Assembly (NCBI GenBank): GCA_020346805.1
Contig: CP070790.1
Span: 341,802 to 351,841 of the forward strand
Direction of reading: 5' to 3'
Length of the DNA: 10,040 bases
Source of the DNA: Planctomycetota bacterium
GTDB taxonomy: Bacteria > Planctomycetota > Phycisphaerae > UBA1845 > PWPN01
Shown: piece after piece, positions 1-6,633 of the stretch
How the letters are laid out: every line of letters begins with the position of its first letter
How positions within the stretch are numbered: the stretch's first letter is position 1
The notes under the pieces: generated by a model
Seen by the model: only the letters and a program-made list of their open reading frames with translations
Databases searched by the model: none
Told to the model about the DNA's origin: nothing
Program-made: the position numbers and the translations under genes

Positions 1-1
1 A

Positions 2-706
2 ACCAAAACAATGCCGGCAAATTCGGCAACGATTATCGAACATTCTTTTACTATAACTGATCCCGAAAAGATTCTGCCCCCCATGAAGTTGGAAGTTGCA
101 GTTGATTCACCGGTTGGATCTTTAAATATCAGGGACCTTGTATTACCCATTGCCTATCGTCGAATCTTCAGCCTGTCACAAACAGATGATTCTATCACCA
201 TTGACGGCAAAGCCGCCGAACCTGCCTGGTCGTCGGCAGATGCAATCGGAAAATTTGTCGACGGCGGCGGCAAATATCAGAATCCCGATGCCCTCACCAC
301 CGTCAAGCTGCTTCGGGACAACACAAAAATATATGTAATGGTAAACAGCATCCGATCAAACAACAATCGGCCCATCATTGGAAGATCTATTAACAGGAGC
401 GACCATGTAATGATCTACCTGGCCGACAACAGCCAAGAATTAAAATACTACATCGACGCCAAGGGAAGAACACAATCGGAACCAAACCTCGGCCAATCGG
501 CAAAAGCCGCCGTACAAATAAACGAAAATCAACTGAATTGGGAAATCGCCCTGCCCCTGCAGGCATTTATAAAAAACGATGAAACAATCGAACAACCTTT
601 GGTATTAAATATCATCGAGCATCGCGGGAACAAAGATTTCTACCTGTCTCCAACTTTCGGTAACAAGCCGACCAGACATACTGGTGGGCAATTGAAATTT
701 AAATAG
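2..706 (+). CDS. CBM9-like carbohydrate-binding domain protein, 3' part (5' end outside window)
   Basis: C-terminal part of a larger protein. The reading frame is open to the left edge, and the ATG at 11 is probably internal, because the sequence from there has no signal peptide and reads like the middle of a protein. Counting from that ATG, residues about 60-231 look like a family 9 carbohydrate-binding (DOMON-like) beta-sandwich: the opening SITIDGKAAEPAW, then a segment with KLLRDNTKIYVMV, then DHVMIYLAD and YYIDAKGR, and a closing amphipathic stretch with NWEIALPLQAF. In this family such domains bind glycans and often sit at the end of secreted enzymes or surface proteins, so an extracellular or periplasmic location is likely. 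The catalytic part, if there is one, lies upstream and cannot be seen. The gene ends 36 bases before the lipM-like gene and could share its transcript. The domain call rests on motif pattern only. Confidence 0.7.
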   Translation, partial: TKTMPANSATIIEHSFTITDPEKILPPMKLEVAVDSPVGSLNIRDLVLPIAYRRIFSLSQTDDSITIDGKAAEPAWSSADAIGKFVDGGGKYQNPDALTTVKLLRDNTKIYVMVNSIRSNNNRPIIGRSINRSDHVMIYLADNSQELKYYIDAKGRTQSEPNLGQSAKAAVQINENQLNWEIALPLQAFIKNDETIEQPLVLNIIEHRGNKDFYLSPTFGNKPTRHTGGQLKFK

Positions 707-742
707 CTTGATCTTCTGTTAAACCATGGACGAATAACGGGC

Positions 743-1504
743 ATGAACAAATCTTTCAGATGGATTATCGATCCTCCGATGGACGGCCCGAGCAATATGG
801 CCCGCGATGAGGCCTTACTTCAAAGTGTCGACCGCGGTCAGGCCCCGCCCTCCCTTCGATTCTATCGCTGGTCGGAACCCACGATCTCGTTGGGATATTT
901 CCAGCGATATGCCGACTATGATTCCCTCCCCCCACCCGCAGGTGGATTAACCGTCGTTCGTAGAGTCACCGGAGGCGGGGCCATAATACACGACCTGGAA
1001 TTGACCTACTCACTGACCTTGCCGCTAGATCATCCTTTTATTACCACCAACGGACCAAATGCATTATATGACCGCGTACACTCGGCTTTTGCCGAACTAC
1101 TTCTCAACCGCGGCGTTCCCGTAACCCGTGGCCCAATCAACCACCAAAAAACCGCTCAACCATGTGACGCAGCACAACCAGAGGCATTCTTCTGTTTCGA
1201 TCGACACTGCGGTTTTGACCTTATGATCAATAACCGAAAATTAATGGGCAGCGCCCAGAGGCGAAAACAAACTGCCGTTATGCAGCACGGATCGTTAATC
1301 CTCGATACCCGATTCAAGCAACAAACATGTGCTGCCGTTTCCCAATATGCCGACATCAATATCAACCAGGCCCTGCCCCGGCTTGTGGAACTGATTACAT
1401 ACGAACCCGTCGGAAATCCCGGAATTCTCGAACCGGAAGAAACACAACTTGCCGATCAACTTCGTATAAAATACTCAGATCCGGCATGGACCAAAAGAAG
1501 ATAA
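743..1504 (+). CDS. lipM: Octanoyl/lipoyl transferase, LipM-like (BPL/LplA/LipB family)
   Basis: Transfers octanoate (or lipoate) to the lysine of lipoyl domains or GcvH in the cytoplasm, supplying 2-oxoacid dehydrogenases and the glycine cleavage system. The 253-residue protein has the family hallmarks: an RRVTGGGAIIHD substrate-pocket motif at about residues 73-84, followed by ELTYS, and NRKLMGSAQRR at about 164-174 with the conserved lysine K166, then MQHGSLIL. A cysteine in FFCFDRH (C151) falls where the Bacillus LipM acyl-thioester cysteine is found, which favours octanoyltransferase over ATP-dependent LplA ligase. The length suits LipM (about 250-280). ATG 743 is chosen because the next upstream ATG (726) is out of frame and closes at once; the ribosome-binding site is weak. 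No lipA is visible nearby. LplA-type ligase activity remains possible. Confidence 0.85.
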   Translation: MNKSFRWIIDPPMDGPSNMARDEALLQSVDRGQAPPSLRFYRWSEPTISLGYFQRYADYDSLPPPAGGLTVVRRVTGGGAIIHDLELTYSLTLPLDHPFITTNGPNALYDRVHSAFAELLLNRGVPVTRGPINHQKTAQPCDAAQPEAFFCFDRHCGFDLMINNRKLMGSAQRRKQTAVMQHGSLILDTRFKQQTCAAVSQYADININQALPRLVELITYEPVGNPGILEPEETQLADQLRIKYSDPAWTKRR

Positions 1505-1535
1505 ACGACTGCCAACCAGCTTCAGGACAGAGCAA

Positions 1536-2393
1536 ATGCCCGAGCAACCATCGCCAACACAGACAAACACACCCTCCGGACAGACAATTATCGCAGCCCC
1601 CGATCAAAGTCGGCGACGGATGATCATTGTTATAGTCGTACTAATCATCCTCTGGTCTGTCACTATGCTTTTCCGCTGGGAGATTCGGGCTCGCTGGTGG
1701 GTATATCAGCTTAATCGGGCCGAATCCCGTCGGCAGGAAAACTACTACCTGGCCCGAATGGCAGCCATCGGCCATAGATCCTGGTTTGCCCTGGATAGGT
1801 TGATTAATGATCCTCGACCCGATATTCGTAAATTCGGGATCAAATGTTTTCAGCAGCGTCCATTGGAATTTTCTGACAAACACCTGTATTCTCTGTTAGA
1901 TCATAAGTATGAGGATGTGGCGGCGGGTGCCGCTTGGGCCCTGACTTCGCATAGGGGAATACCCCGAACCCTCGAAACGCTACAGTACCTTATACTAGAT
2001 ACCCCACCTGATAACAGAAATAGAAACGCCGTTTACTGTCTCGAAAGAATCGGTGGATCCCAGGCAGAGGAAATACTAATAGAGGCCCTTGCAAAAACAA
2101 ACGATCCCGACTTGCTGGCCCAGATTATTGATTCATTAGGCATGCTGGCCAGCAAAAAGGCCGGGCCGTCTATTGAAAAAATGTTGTCTGATCATCGGCC
2201 GATTACCATATTGCCCGTTTCGCATCGACAAATTCAGCAAGCGATTATGGCAATACAAGGACAGCAGGCTATTGAAGATGTCAATAACCAAGATTTGCTC
2301 GATACATTCCAAATCGAACCAACTGTAGCGGCGGTGGCCAAACGATCGCTACAAATGATTAACGCTCATAAAGATGACCAGGATTCCCAATAA
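1536..2393 (+). CDS. Membrane-anchored HEAT-repeat-like protein
   Basis: Function unknown. The 285-residue protein starts with a hydrophilic, Pro/Thr/Gln-rich stretch (1-25), then RRR and one strong membrane segment (about 29-46, rich in I, V and L), then a basic region and an alpha-helical body. Residues about 72-225 show repeated helix pairs of the HEAT/PBS-lyase type: LDRLINDPRPDIRKFGIKCF, then a repeat with LLDHKYEDVAAGAAWAL, then one around NAVYCLERIGGSQAEEILIEAL, then DLLAQIIDSLGMLASKKAG. Such repeats usually form protein-binding scaffolds. ATG 1536 has AGGA eight bases upstream (1524-1527), which supports this start. It lies 31 bases after the lipM-like gene, so co-transcription is likely. 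Arginines flank the membrane segment on both sides, so topology is uncertain. I cannot name a partner or process. Confidence 0.75.
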   Translation: MPEQPSPTQTNTPSGQTIIAAPDQSRRRMIIVIVVLIILWSVTMLFRWEIRARWWVYQLNRAESRRQENYYLARMAAIGHRSWFALDRLINDPRPDIRKFGIKCFQQRPLEFSDKHLYSLLDHKYEDVAAGAAWALTSHRGIPRTLETLQYLILDTPPDNRNRNAVYCLERIGGSQAEEILIEALAKTNDPDLLAQIIDSLGMLASKKAGPSIEKMLSDHRPITILPVSHRQIQQAIMAIQGQQAIEDVNNQDLLDTFQIEPTVAAVAKRSLQMINAHKDDQDSQ

Positions 2394-2449
2394 CGGCAAT
2401 AGAGACAAACCACAAAAAACATCTCTACTCCCCAAATGAATTGTTGCCG
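2394..2449. terminator. Imperfect nested inverted repeat between convergent genes; possible weak terminator
   Basis: The 57-base gap between the stop codons of the HEAT-like gene and rseP contains an outer inverted pair, CGGCAA (2394-2399) with TTGCCG (2444-2449), and an inner pair, TAGAGA (2400-2405) with TCTCTA (2422-2427). The inner loop is A-rich. There is no clear T-tract on either strand after the stem, and 16 unpaired bases separate the right-hand arms, so this is only a weak candidate for a shared transcription end. Confidence 0.25.
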
Positions 2450-2450
2450 C

Positions 2451-4685
2451 CTAACCGGCAAACTTAAGAATATCCTGAATGGTTACCACCAGGAATATGC
2501 CGATAATCAGCGCCAGGCCGATGATCTGAGTGGCTATCTGTACCCGCATACTGATCGGGCCGCCCTTGATCTTCTCAATAATCAAAAAGATAAACAAACC
2601 ACCATCAACTATCGGCAAAGGCAGAAAGTTTATTACCCCCAGGTTAGCGGATATCAGGGCCATGAAATACAACATTACCGACAAACCAAGGGCCACCGAA
2701 TCGCTCCCCATCTTGATAATGCCCACTGGGCCGGATATTTGTTCCATGCCCATCGAACGGGTAAAGATCATCCGCTTCATGGTGATATAAACCTGTTCGA
2801 TGAAATACCAGGTTTTGCGAATACCGATCATCATTGCCTTGATCGGATTCAATTCTCGCACGACGGTGATGTCAAATTGGGTAAACATGTCCTCCACCCG
2901 GTACTTAAGCCGCAGCATCCAGGTATCCAGCATCTCCTCTGTAACTTTCACTTGGGCGGTCTTTTCTGTTGTATCGCCATATCCCTGATATTTGACAGTC
3001 ACCGTTTGACCGATGAAATCACGCAGAATTTCACGGGCTCCTATCCAGTTACCGGCTGTATATGTCATGCGCCTGCCGTCAATTATGACCTCTTTTGACG
3101 TAACATCATTGATCGATGTAATCACGCTGGCCGCCGGCAAGTCAAACGTCGTCCCCAAGCTATGCGGTATATGAATGGTATCTGATTGTTCGGCCTGCCC
3201 CTCGTACTGCCAGGTAATCTTTACATCCTTACCCGCCAATTCAATAAACCGTTCGGCCAATTCGTACCAGCTTGAAACCGGATTGTTTTCAATCTTGGTA
3301 ATCACCGCACCGCGCGGCATCTTATCCTTCAACTTCGCAGCCGGGGTGGCGATTTTCTCGGTTACACTGGTAACAATATCCGCAACCACCAAACGATCGG
3401 ATTCATGGCTATAAAAAGTCATCCCCACCTTGGGCTTGGATTTGGCAAACACACCCCTTACTCGCGGGCGGACATGGGTCCGAAAAATTTGACCACTCCC
3501 GCGAAGTACCTCGATGCGTATATCGGTTTCCGGATTTCCGGCAATACTGTCGAGAATTTCCGACAAAGTAGGTGCCAGCTGACCACCCCAGCGAACAATC
3601 ACATCACCTGCTCTCAGGTCGGCGAGGTTCGCCCGTGAACCGTCTTCGATTGAACCAATTTTGCGACGAGGCACAAATCCCAGTAGATGACCGCTATCTT
3701 TTTCTCTGGTGCCCGTAGGAACCAAATACAAATGAGCCCGCCGCCTGATATTCAGCACATTCCCCGGCGACTTATCTTCCGGTGAGGGACGTAAAACCTT
3801 GAGTTGTCCCCAGTGACCCCGCAGATCCGCAAGGATATATTGAACCTCCCAAAAACTCGATACCTCACGGTCATTTACTTCCAATATTTCATCATTAGGA
3901 CGTAATTGCTCCTCCGCCGGTAATACCGAATCATCCTGCACCAAGGCCACTGTTGTATTCATCGGAGGGGCAACACCGATCTTAAGAACGTTCCGGTCGC
4001 CCGCCATTTCCGGACGAAGGGAAACTGTATTGGTGGAAACCTCACCACTTACAGAATCGGGACGTTGATAGGTTATGGCCATACTCTCGTCCGGATCGGA
4101 CAGCACTATAGCGGCAACCAGGTCGCCACGATCTCGAATGGCCTTGCCGTTAATCTTTACGATGGTATCCCCGGTACGTAATCCTGCTTTATCCGCCGGC
4201 ATGCCCGGCTGAATATCCCCTATCTTGGCCGACGTCGATTTCATACCGATCATGAAAACCAGCATGAATAAAAAGGCGGCAAAAATAAAATTCATAATCA
4301 CACCGGCCGATACGATAAACATCCGCGTACCCACCGGTTTGTAGGTAAAGGCCCGAGGATCCTCCTTGACCTTCAACTCCCCTGATTTGTCGATGGCAAA
4401 ATCCTCCTGGCCGAGCATTTTGACGTAACCGCCCAGAGGCAAAACATTGAAAGAATAGCGGGTTTCTCCACGGCTGAATCCGAACAACTCACGGCCGAAA
4501 CCGACCGCAAACTTATCCACCCGAACATCGGCCAGCTTGGCGGCAATAAAATGACCCAACTCGTGAACAAAAATGATAAAGGAGAAACCTAAAATAAATA
4601 TCACATAATTCTTGCTCGTGGATAGAAAACTGCCCAGAACAAAACTGGTATCAAAGCTGGTAAAACCAATCAACTCTTCAAACAT
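2451..4685 (-). CDS. rseP: RseP-family site-2 intramembrane zinc metalloprotease with extra PDZ-like modules
   Basis: Membrane-embedded M50 protease that cuts membrane proteins, typically anti-sigma factors or leftover signal peptides, within the membrane. At 744 residues it is much longer than E. coli RseP (about 450). The first membrane helix carries the zinc motif HELGH (41-45) and is followed by the GGYVKM loop (85-90); a second helix lies around 111-147. Near the C-terminus, NFLPLPIVDGG (686-696) supplies the third zinc ligand, D694, and a last hydrophobic helix follows (about 720-738). Between the two catalytic halves lie roughly 450 periplasmic residues with a clear PDZ domain (about 155-240) and PDZ-like segments at about 245-300, 340-410 and 430-495, plus a possible fifth at 505-570. 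ATG 4685 is preceded by AAGAGGTGG within dxr and overlaps dxr by 16 bases, so translation is likely coupled. The family call is secure; the substrate is unknown. Confidence 0.95.
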   Translation of the reverse strand: MFEELIGFTSFDTSFVLGSFLSTSKNYVIFILGFSFIIFVHELGHFIAAKLADVRVDKFAVGFGRELFGFSRGETRYSFNVLPLGGYVKMLGQEDFAIDKSGELKVKEDPRAFTYKPVGTRMFIVSAGVIMNFIFAAFLFMLVFMIGMKSTSAKIGDIQPGMPADKAGLRTGDTIVKINGKAIRDRGDLVAAIVLSDPDESMAITYQRPDSVSGEVSTNTVSLRPEMAGDRNVLKIGVAPPMNTTVALVQDDSVLPAEEQLRPNDEILEVNDREVSSFWEVQYILADLRGHWGQLKVLRPSPEDKSPGNVLNIRRRAHLYLVPTGTREKDSGHLLGFVPRRKIGSIEDGSRANLADLRAGDVIVRWGGQLAPTLSEILDSIAGNPETDIRIEVLRGSGQIFRTHVRPRVRGVFAKSKPKVGMTFYSHESDRLVVADIVTSVTEKIATPAAKLKDKMPRGAVITKIENNPVSSWYELAERFIELAGKDVKITWQYEGQAEQSDTIHIPHSLGTTFDLPAASVITSINDVTSKEVIIDGRRMTYTAGNWIGAREILRDFIGQTVTVKYQGYGDTTEKTAQVKVTEEMLDTWMLRLKYRVEDMFTQFDITVVRELNPIKAMMIGIRKTWYFIEQVYITMKRMIFTRSMGMEQISGPVGIIKMGSDSVALGLSVMLYFMALISANLGVINFLPLPIVDGGLFIFLIIEKIKGGPISMRVQIATQIIGLALIIGIFLVVTIQDILKFAG

Positions 4686-5821
4686 TTAGCCACCTCTTGC
4701 CTTGCCCACCTGTCCGCCTCTAATAAAGCATCAAGATCGGGTTTCGGATCGACCTTATGTCGTCCCAGAACCTCTTCTATTAATCCTACAATACGCCCAA
4801 AGGTAATGCTCCCGGCCTGGAAAGCCTTAATCGCCGTTTCATTGGCGGCATTAAAAACAGCGCCCGCAGATCCCCCCGTCCGGGCTACCTCATATCCTAA
4901 CCTCAGGGCCGGAAAACGATCGAAATCCGGCTCTTCAAAGTTTAGCCGACGAACGGTGGAAAAATCCAGTCGGCTCGCACAGCCCACACAACGTTGAGGA
5001 TGCGTTAATGCATACTGAATCGGCGTACGCATATCAGGCGTACCCAATTGGGCAATCACCGAACCGTCGCAAAACTCCACCATCGAGTGAATAATCGACT
5101 CAGGATGAACCACCACTTCAATCGAATCTACATCCACATCAAATAACCCCTTGGCCTCAATAATCTCCAGGGCTTTATTCATCATCGTCGCCGAGTCGAT
5201 GGTAATCTTCGGCCCCATACTCCAGGTCGGGTGCCGAAGGGCGTCCTCCAGGGTAGCCTTGGCCATTTGCTTGGCAGTCCAGGTCCTAAACGGTCCCCCA
5301 CTGGCGGTCAGATATATCTTGCAAACCTCACTTGTCCGACCGGCCTGCATTGACTGGAATATGGCCGAGTGTTCGCTGTCTATGGGCAGCAATTGAGCCC
5401 CCGTCTTCCGCGATAAGGGCACAATCATAGAACCGGCAACCACCAGGGCCTCTTTGTTGGCCAAACCAACCTGCTTGCCGGCACGAACCGCCGCCACCGT
5501 CGATTCCAGGCCCGCCGCCCCAACAATAGCCGCTACTATAAAACTACTGTCTTTTCTGCCCGCCAGTTCGACCAAACCTTCCGGACCGACCAATAATTCC
5601 GTCGAGTTGTTCAATAACGGTCGTATCTTGTCGGCATTGGCCGGATCGGCTATCACCACCGTCGCCGGACGTACCAGCTTGGCCTGCTCGGCCAATTCCT
5701 TCCAACGACGCCCCGCCCCCAAGCCCACAACCTTAAACTCTTTCTTGAGCGAGCGCACCACATCTATGGTGCTGGTGCCGATTGATCCGGTAGAACCCAA
5801 TATCGCGATTCGTTTAGCCAA
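4670..5821 (-). CDS. dxr: 1-deoxy-D-xylulose 5-phosphate reductoisomerase (TTG start)
   Basis: Converts 1-deoxy-D-xylulose 5-phosphate to 2-C-methyl-D-erythritol 4-phosphate with NADPH, the first committed step of the MEP isoprenoid pathway, in the cytoplasm. The 383-residue protein has the usual length (E. coli 398). Visible motifs are the nucleotide-binding GSTGSIG (9-15), LANKEALV (120-127), LPIDSEHSAIFQ with metal ligands D148 and E150, the substrate-binding region SMGPKITIDSATMMNKALE (201-219) with E219 as the third metal ligand, and HPESIIHSMVEF after it. The start codon is TTG: GAGG lies six bases upstream, an in-frame stop sits just beyond (5839-5837), and no ATG or GTG lies between, so no longer product is possible. 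It is the first gene of a leftward dxr-rseP pair with a 16-base overlap; a promoter-like sequence lies about 52-80 bases upstream. Confidence 0.97.
   Translation of the reverse strand: MAKRIAILGSTGSIGTSTIDVVRSLKKEFKVVGLGAGRRWKELAEQAKLVRPATVVIADPANADKIRPLLNNSTELLVGPEGLVELAGRKDSSFIVAAIVGAAGLESTVAAVRAGKQVGLANKEALVVAGSMIVPLSRKTGAQLLPIDSEHSAIFQSMQAGRTSEVCKIYLTASGGPFRTWTAKQMAKATLEDALRHPTWSMGPKITIDSATMMNKALEIIEAKGLFDVDVDSIEVVVHPESIIHSMVEFCDGSVIAQLGTPDMRTPIQYALTHPQRCVGCASRLDFSTVRRLNFEEPDFDRFPALRLGYEVARTGGSAGAVFNAANETAIKAFQAGSITFGRIVGLIEEVLGRHKVDPKPDLDALLEADRWARQEVAKCLKS
4690..4698 (-). promoter_or_regulatory. Strong Shine-Dalgarno for rseP inside the dxr coding end
   Basis: On the minus strand the sequence reads AAGAGGTGG, then four bases, then the rseP ATG (4685-4683). 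It is an extended match to the anti-Shine-Dalgarno and lies within the last codons of dxr, upstream of the dxr TGA (4672-4670). This supports the ATG at 4685 as the rseP start and suggests coupled, efficient re-initiation. Confidence 0.7.
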
Positions 5822-5872
5822 GGACGGCCTCGTGGTTTAAGTCCAAGTAAGATTAATCCTATAAATAAGCCT

Positions 5873-5901
5873 AATATATGACGCATATGCCATGCTGACA
5901 A
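5873..5901 (-). promoter_or_regulatory. Candidate sigma70-type promoter for dxr-rseP
   Basis: On the minus strand TTGTCA (5901-5896) is followed after exactly 17 bases by TATATT (5878-5873), each one or two mismatches from the consensus. Transcription would begin around 5866 and give a leader of about 45 bases before the dxr TTG. It is the best match in the divergent AT-rich spacer, but is inferred from pattern alone. Confidence 0.5.
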
Positions 5902-6021
5902 GGCAAAACGCCAGACTATCTATTATCGTAACTTTTCGCTCCCCTACCACAATCAATAAACCTTCAAAATCTAACCGCTTTACCTATGTTAAATCTGGAA
6001 AATATATATATTGTCGGCCAG

Positions 6022-6050
6022 TTAACCAGATTGTAATTCCAGCTTATACT
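6022..6050 (+). promoter_or_regulatory. Candidate sigma70-type promoter for nudix-rhomboid
   Basis: TTAACC (6022-6027), a 17-base spacer and TATACT (6045-6050) stand just upstream of the Nudix gene, giving a predicted start near 6057 and a leader of about 19 bases to the ATG at 6076. The -10 element is one mismatch from consensus and the -35 two. The rest of the 254-base spacer (5822-6075) is AT-rich and contains no gene I can support. Confidence 0.45.
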
Positions 6051-6075
6051 GGGACAGCAGAACCAAACCACAAAC

Positions 6076-6633
6076 ATGTCGGATTTTCAACGAAAGGATG
6101 CCGATAAACCTCTCATGAAAGAAATCTTATTAAAAGCCACTAATTTCACTGTCGAGCGACGTGAATATGAGATTCCCGGCCGAGGATTGGTACGCCGCGA
6201 ATTAGTGATACATCCGGGGGCGGTGGTAATTATCCCTATGCTGACATCCGATTCGGTGGTTATGATTCGTAACTATCGTTTTGCGGTTGGGGCCGAACTG
6301 CTGGAACTGCCGGCCGGCACCTTGGAACCTCCCGAACCGCCTATCGAATGCGCTGCCCGCGAACTGGAGGAGGAAACCGGATATCGGGCCGGCAAAGTCG
6401 AACCTCTATGCGAATTCTATACTTCGCCCGGTTTCACCAACGAGAAGATGCACGTATTCGTAGCCACCGAACTGACGCCGTCCACGCAAAATCTGGATGC
6501 CACCGAGCAGATTCGCGTGGCAACCATGCCCTTAGCCGAGGCCCTGGCCGCTACCGCCGACGGCAGAATCGTCGATGGTAAAACCATCGCCGCCTTACAT
6601 GTGTATAATTATCATATGACGAGGAAACCATGA
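6076..6633 (+). CDS. Nudix hydrolase, ADP-ribose pyrophosphatase type
   Basis: Probably hydrolyses ADP-ribose or a related nucleoside diphosphate-X to AMP plus a phosphorylated sugar in the cytoplasm. The 185-residue protein contains a complete Nudix box at residues 81-103: G81, E87, then RELEEETGY (95-103), with all the metal-binding glutamates present. A proline in SPGF (P118), 16 residues after the box glycine, is the known marker of the ADP-ribose pyrophosphatase subgroup, and NYRFAVGAELLELPAG upstream fits NudF-like enzymes. The start at 6076 has no clear ribosome-binding site; a second in-frame ATG at 6115 (residue 14) would also leave the whole domain intact, so the true start is uncertain. 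The stop codon overlaps the rhomboid start as ATGA, which indicates translational coupling. Other substrates, such as GDP-mannose or flavin nucleotides, cannot be excluded. Confidence 0.9.
   Translation: MSDFQRKDADKPLMKEILLKATNFTVERREYEIPGRGLVRRELVIHPGAVVIIPMLTSDSVVMIRNYRFAVGAELLELPAGTLEPPEPPIECAARELEEETGYRAGKVEPLCEFYTSPGFTNEKMHVFVATELTPSTQNLDATEQIRVATMPLAEALAATADGRIVDGKTIAALHVYNYHMTRKP

Noticed and set aside
2436..3098. Rightward open frame of 220 codons opposite rseP
   Set aside because: It lies wholly antisense to a clear protease gene, has low-complexity composition rich in His, Gln and Asn, and shows no recognisable domain.
5454..5840. Rightward open frame of 128 codons opposite the start of dxr
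   Set aside because: Mirror of a highly conserved coding region; no ribosome-binding site or domain.
5883..5890. GCATATGC palindrome in the dxr upstream region
   Set aside because: An 8-base palindrome in AT-rich DNA is expected by chance, and it is not repeated in the spacer.
5892..6107. Rightward open frame of 71 codons in the divergent spacer
   Set aside because: It runs through both promoter candidates and into the Nudix gene in another frame, and has no convincing ribosome-binding site or homology.
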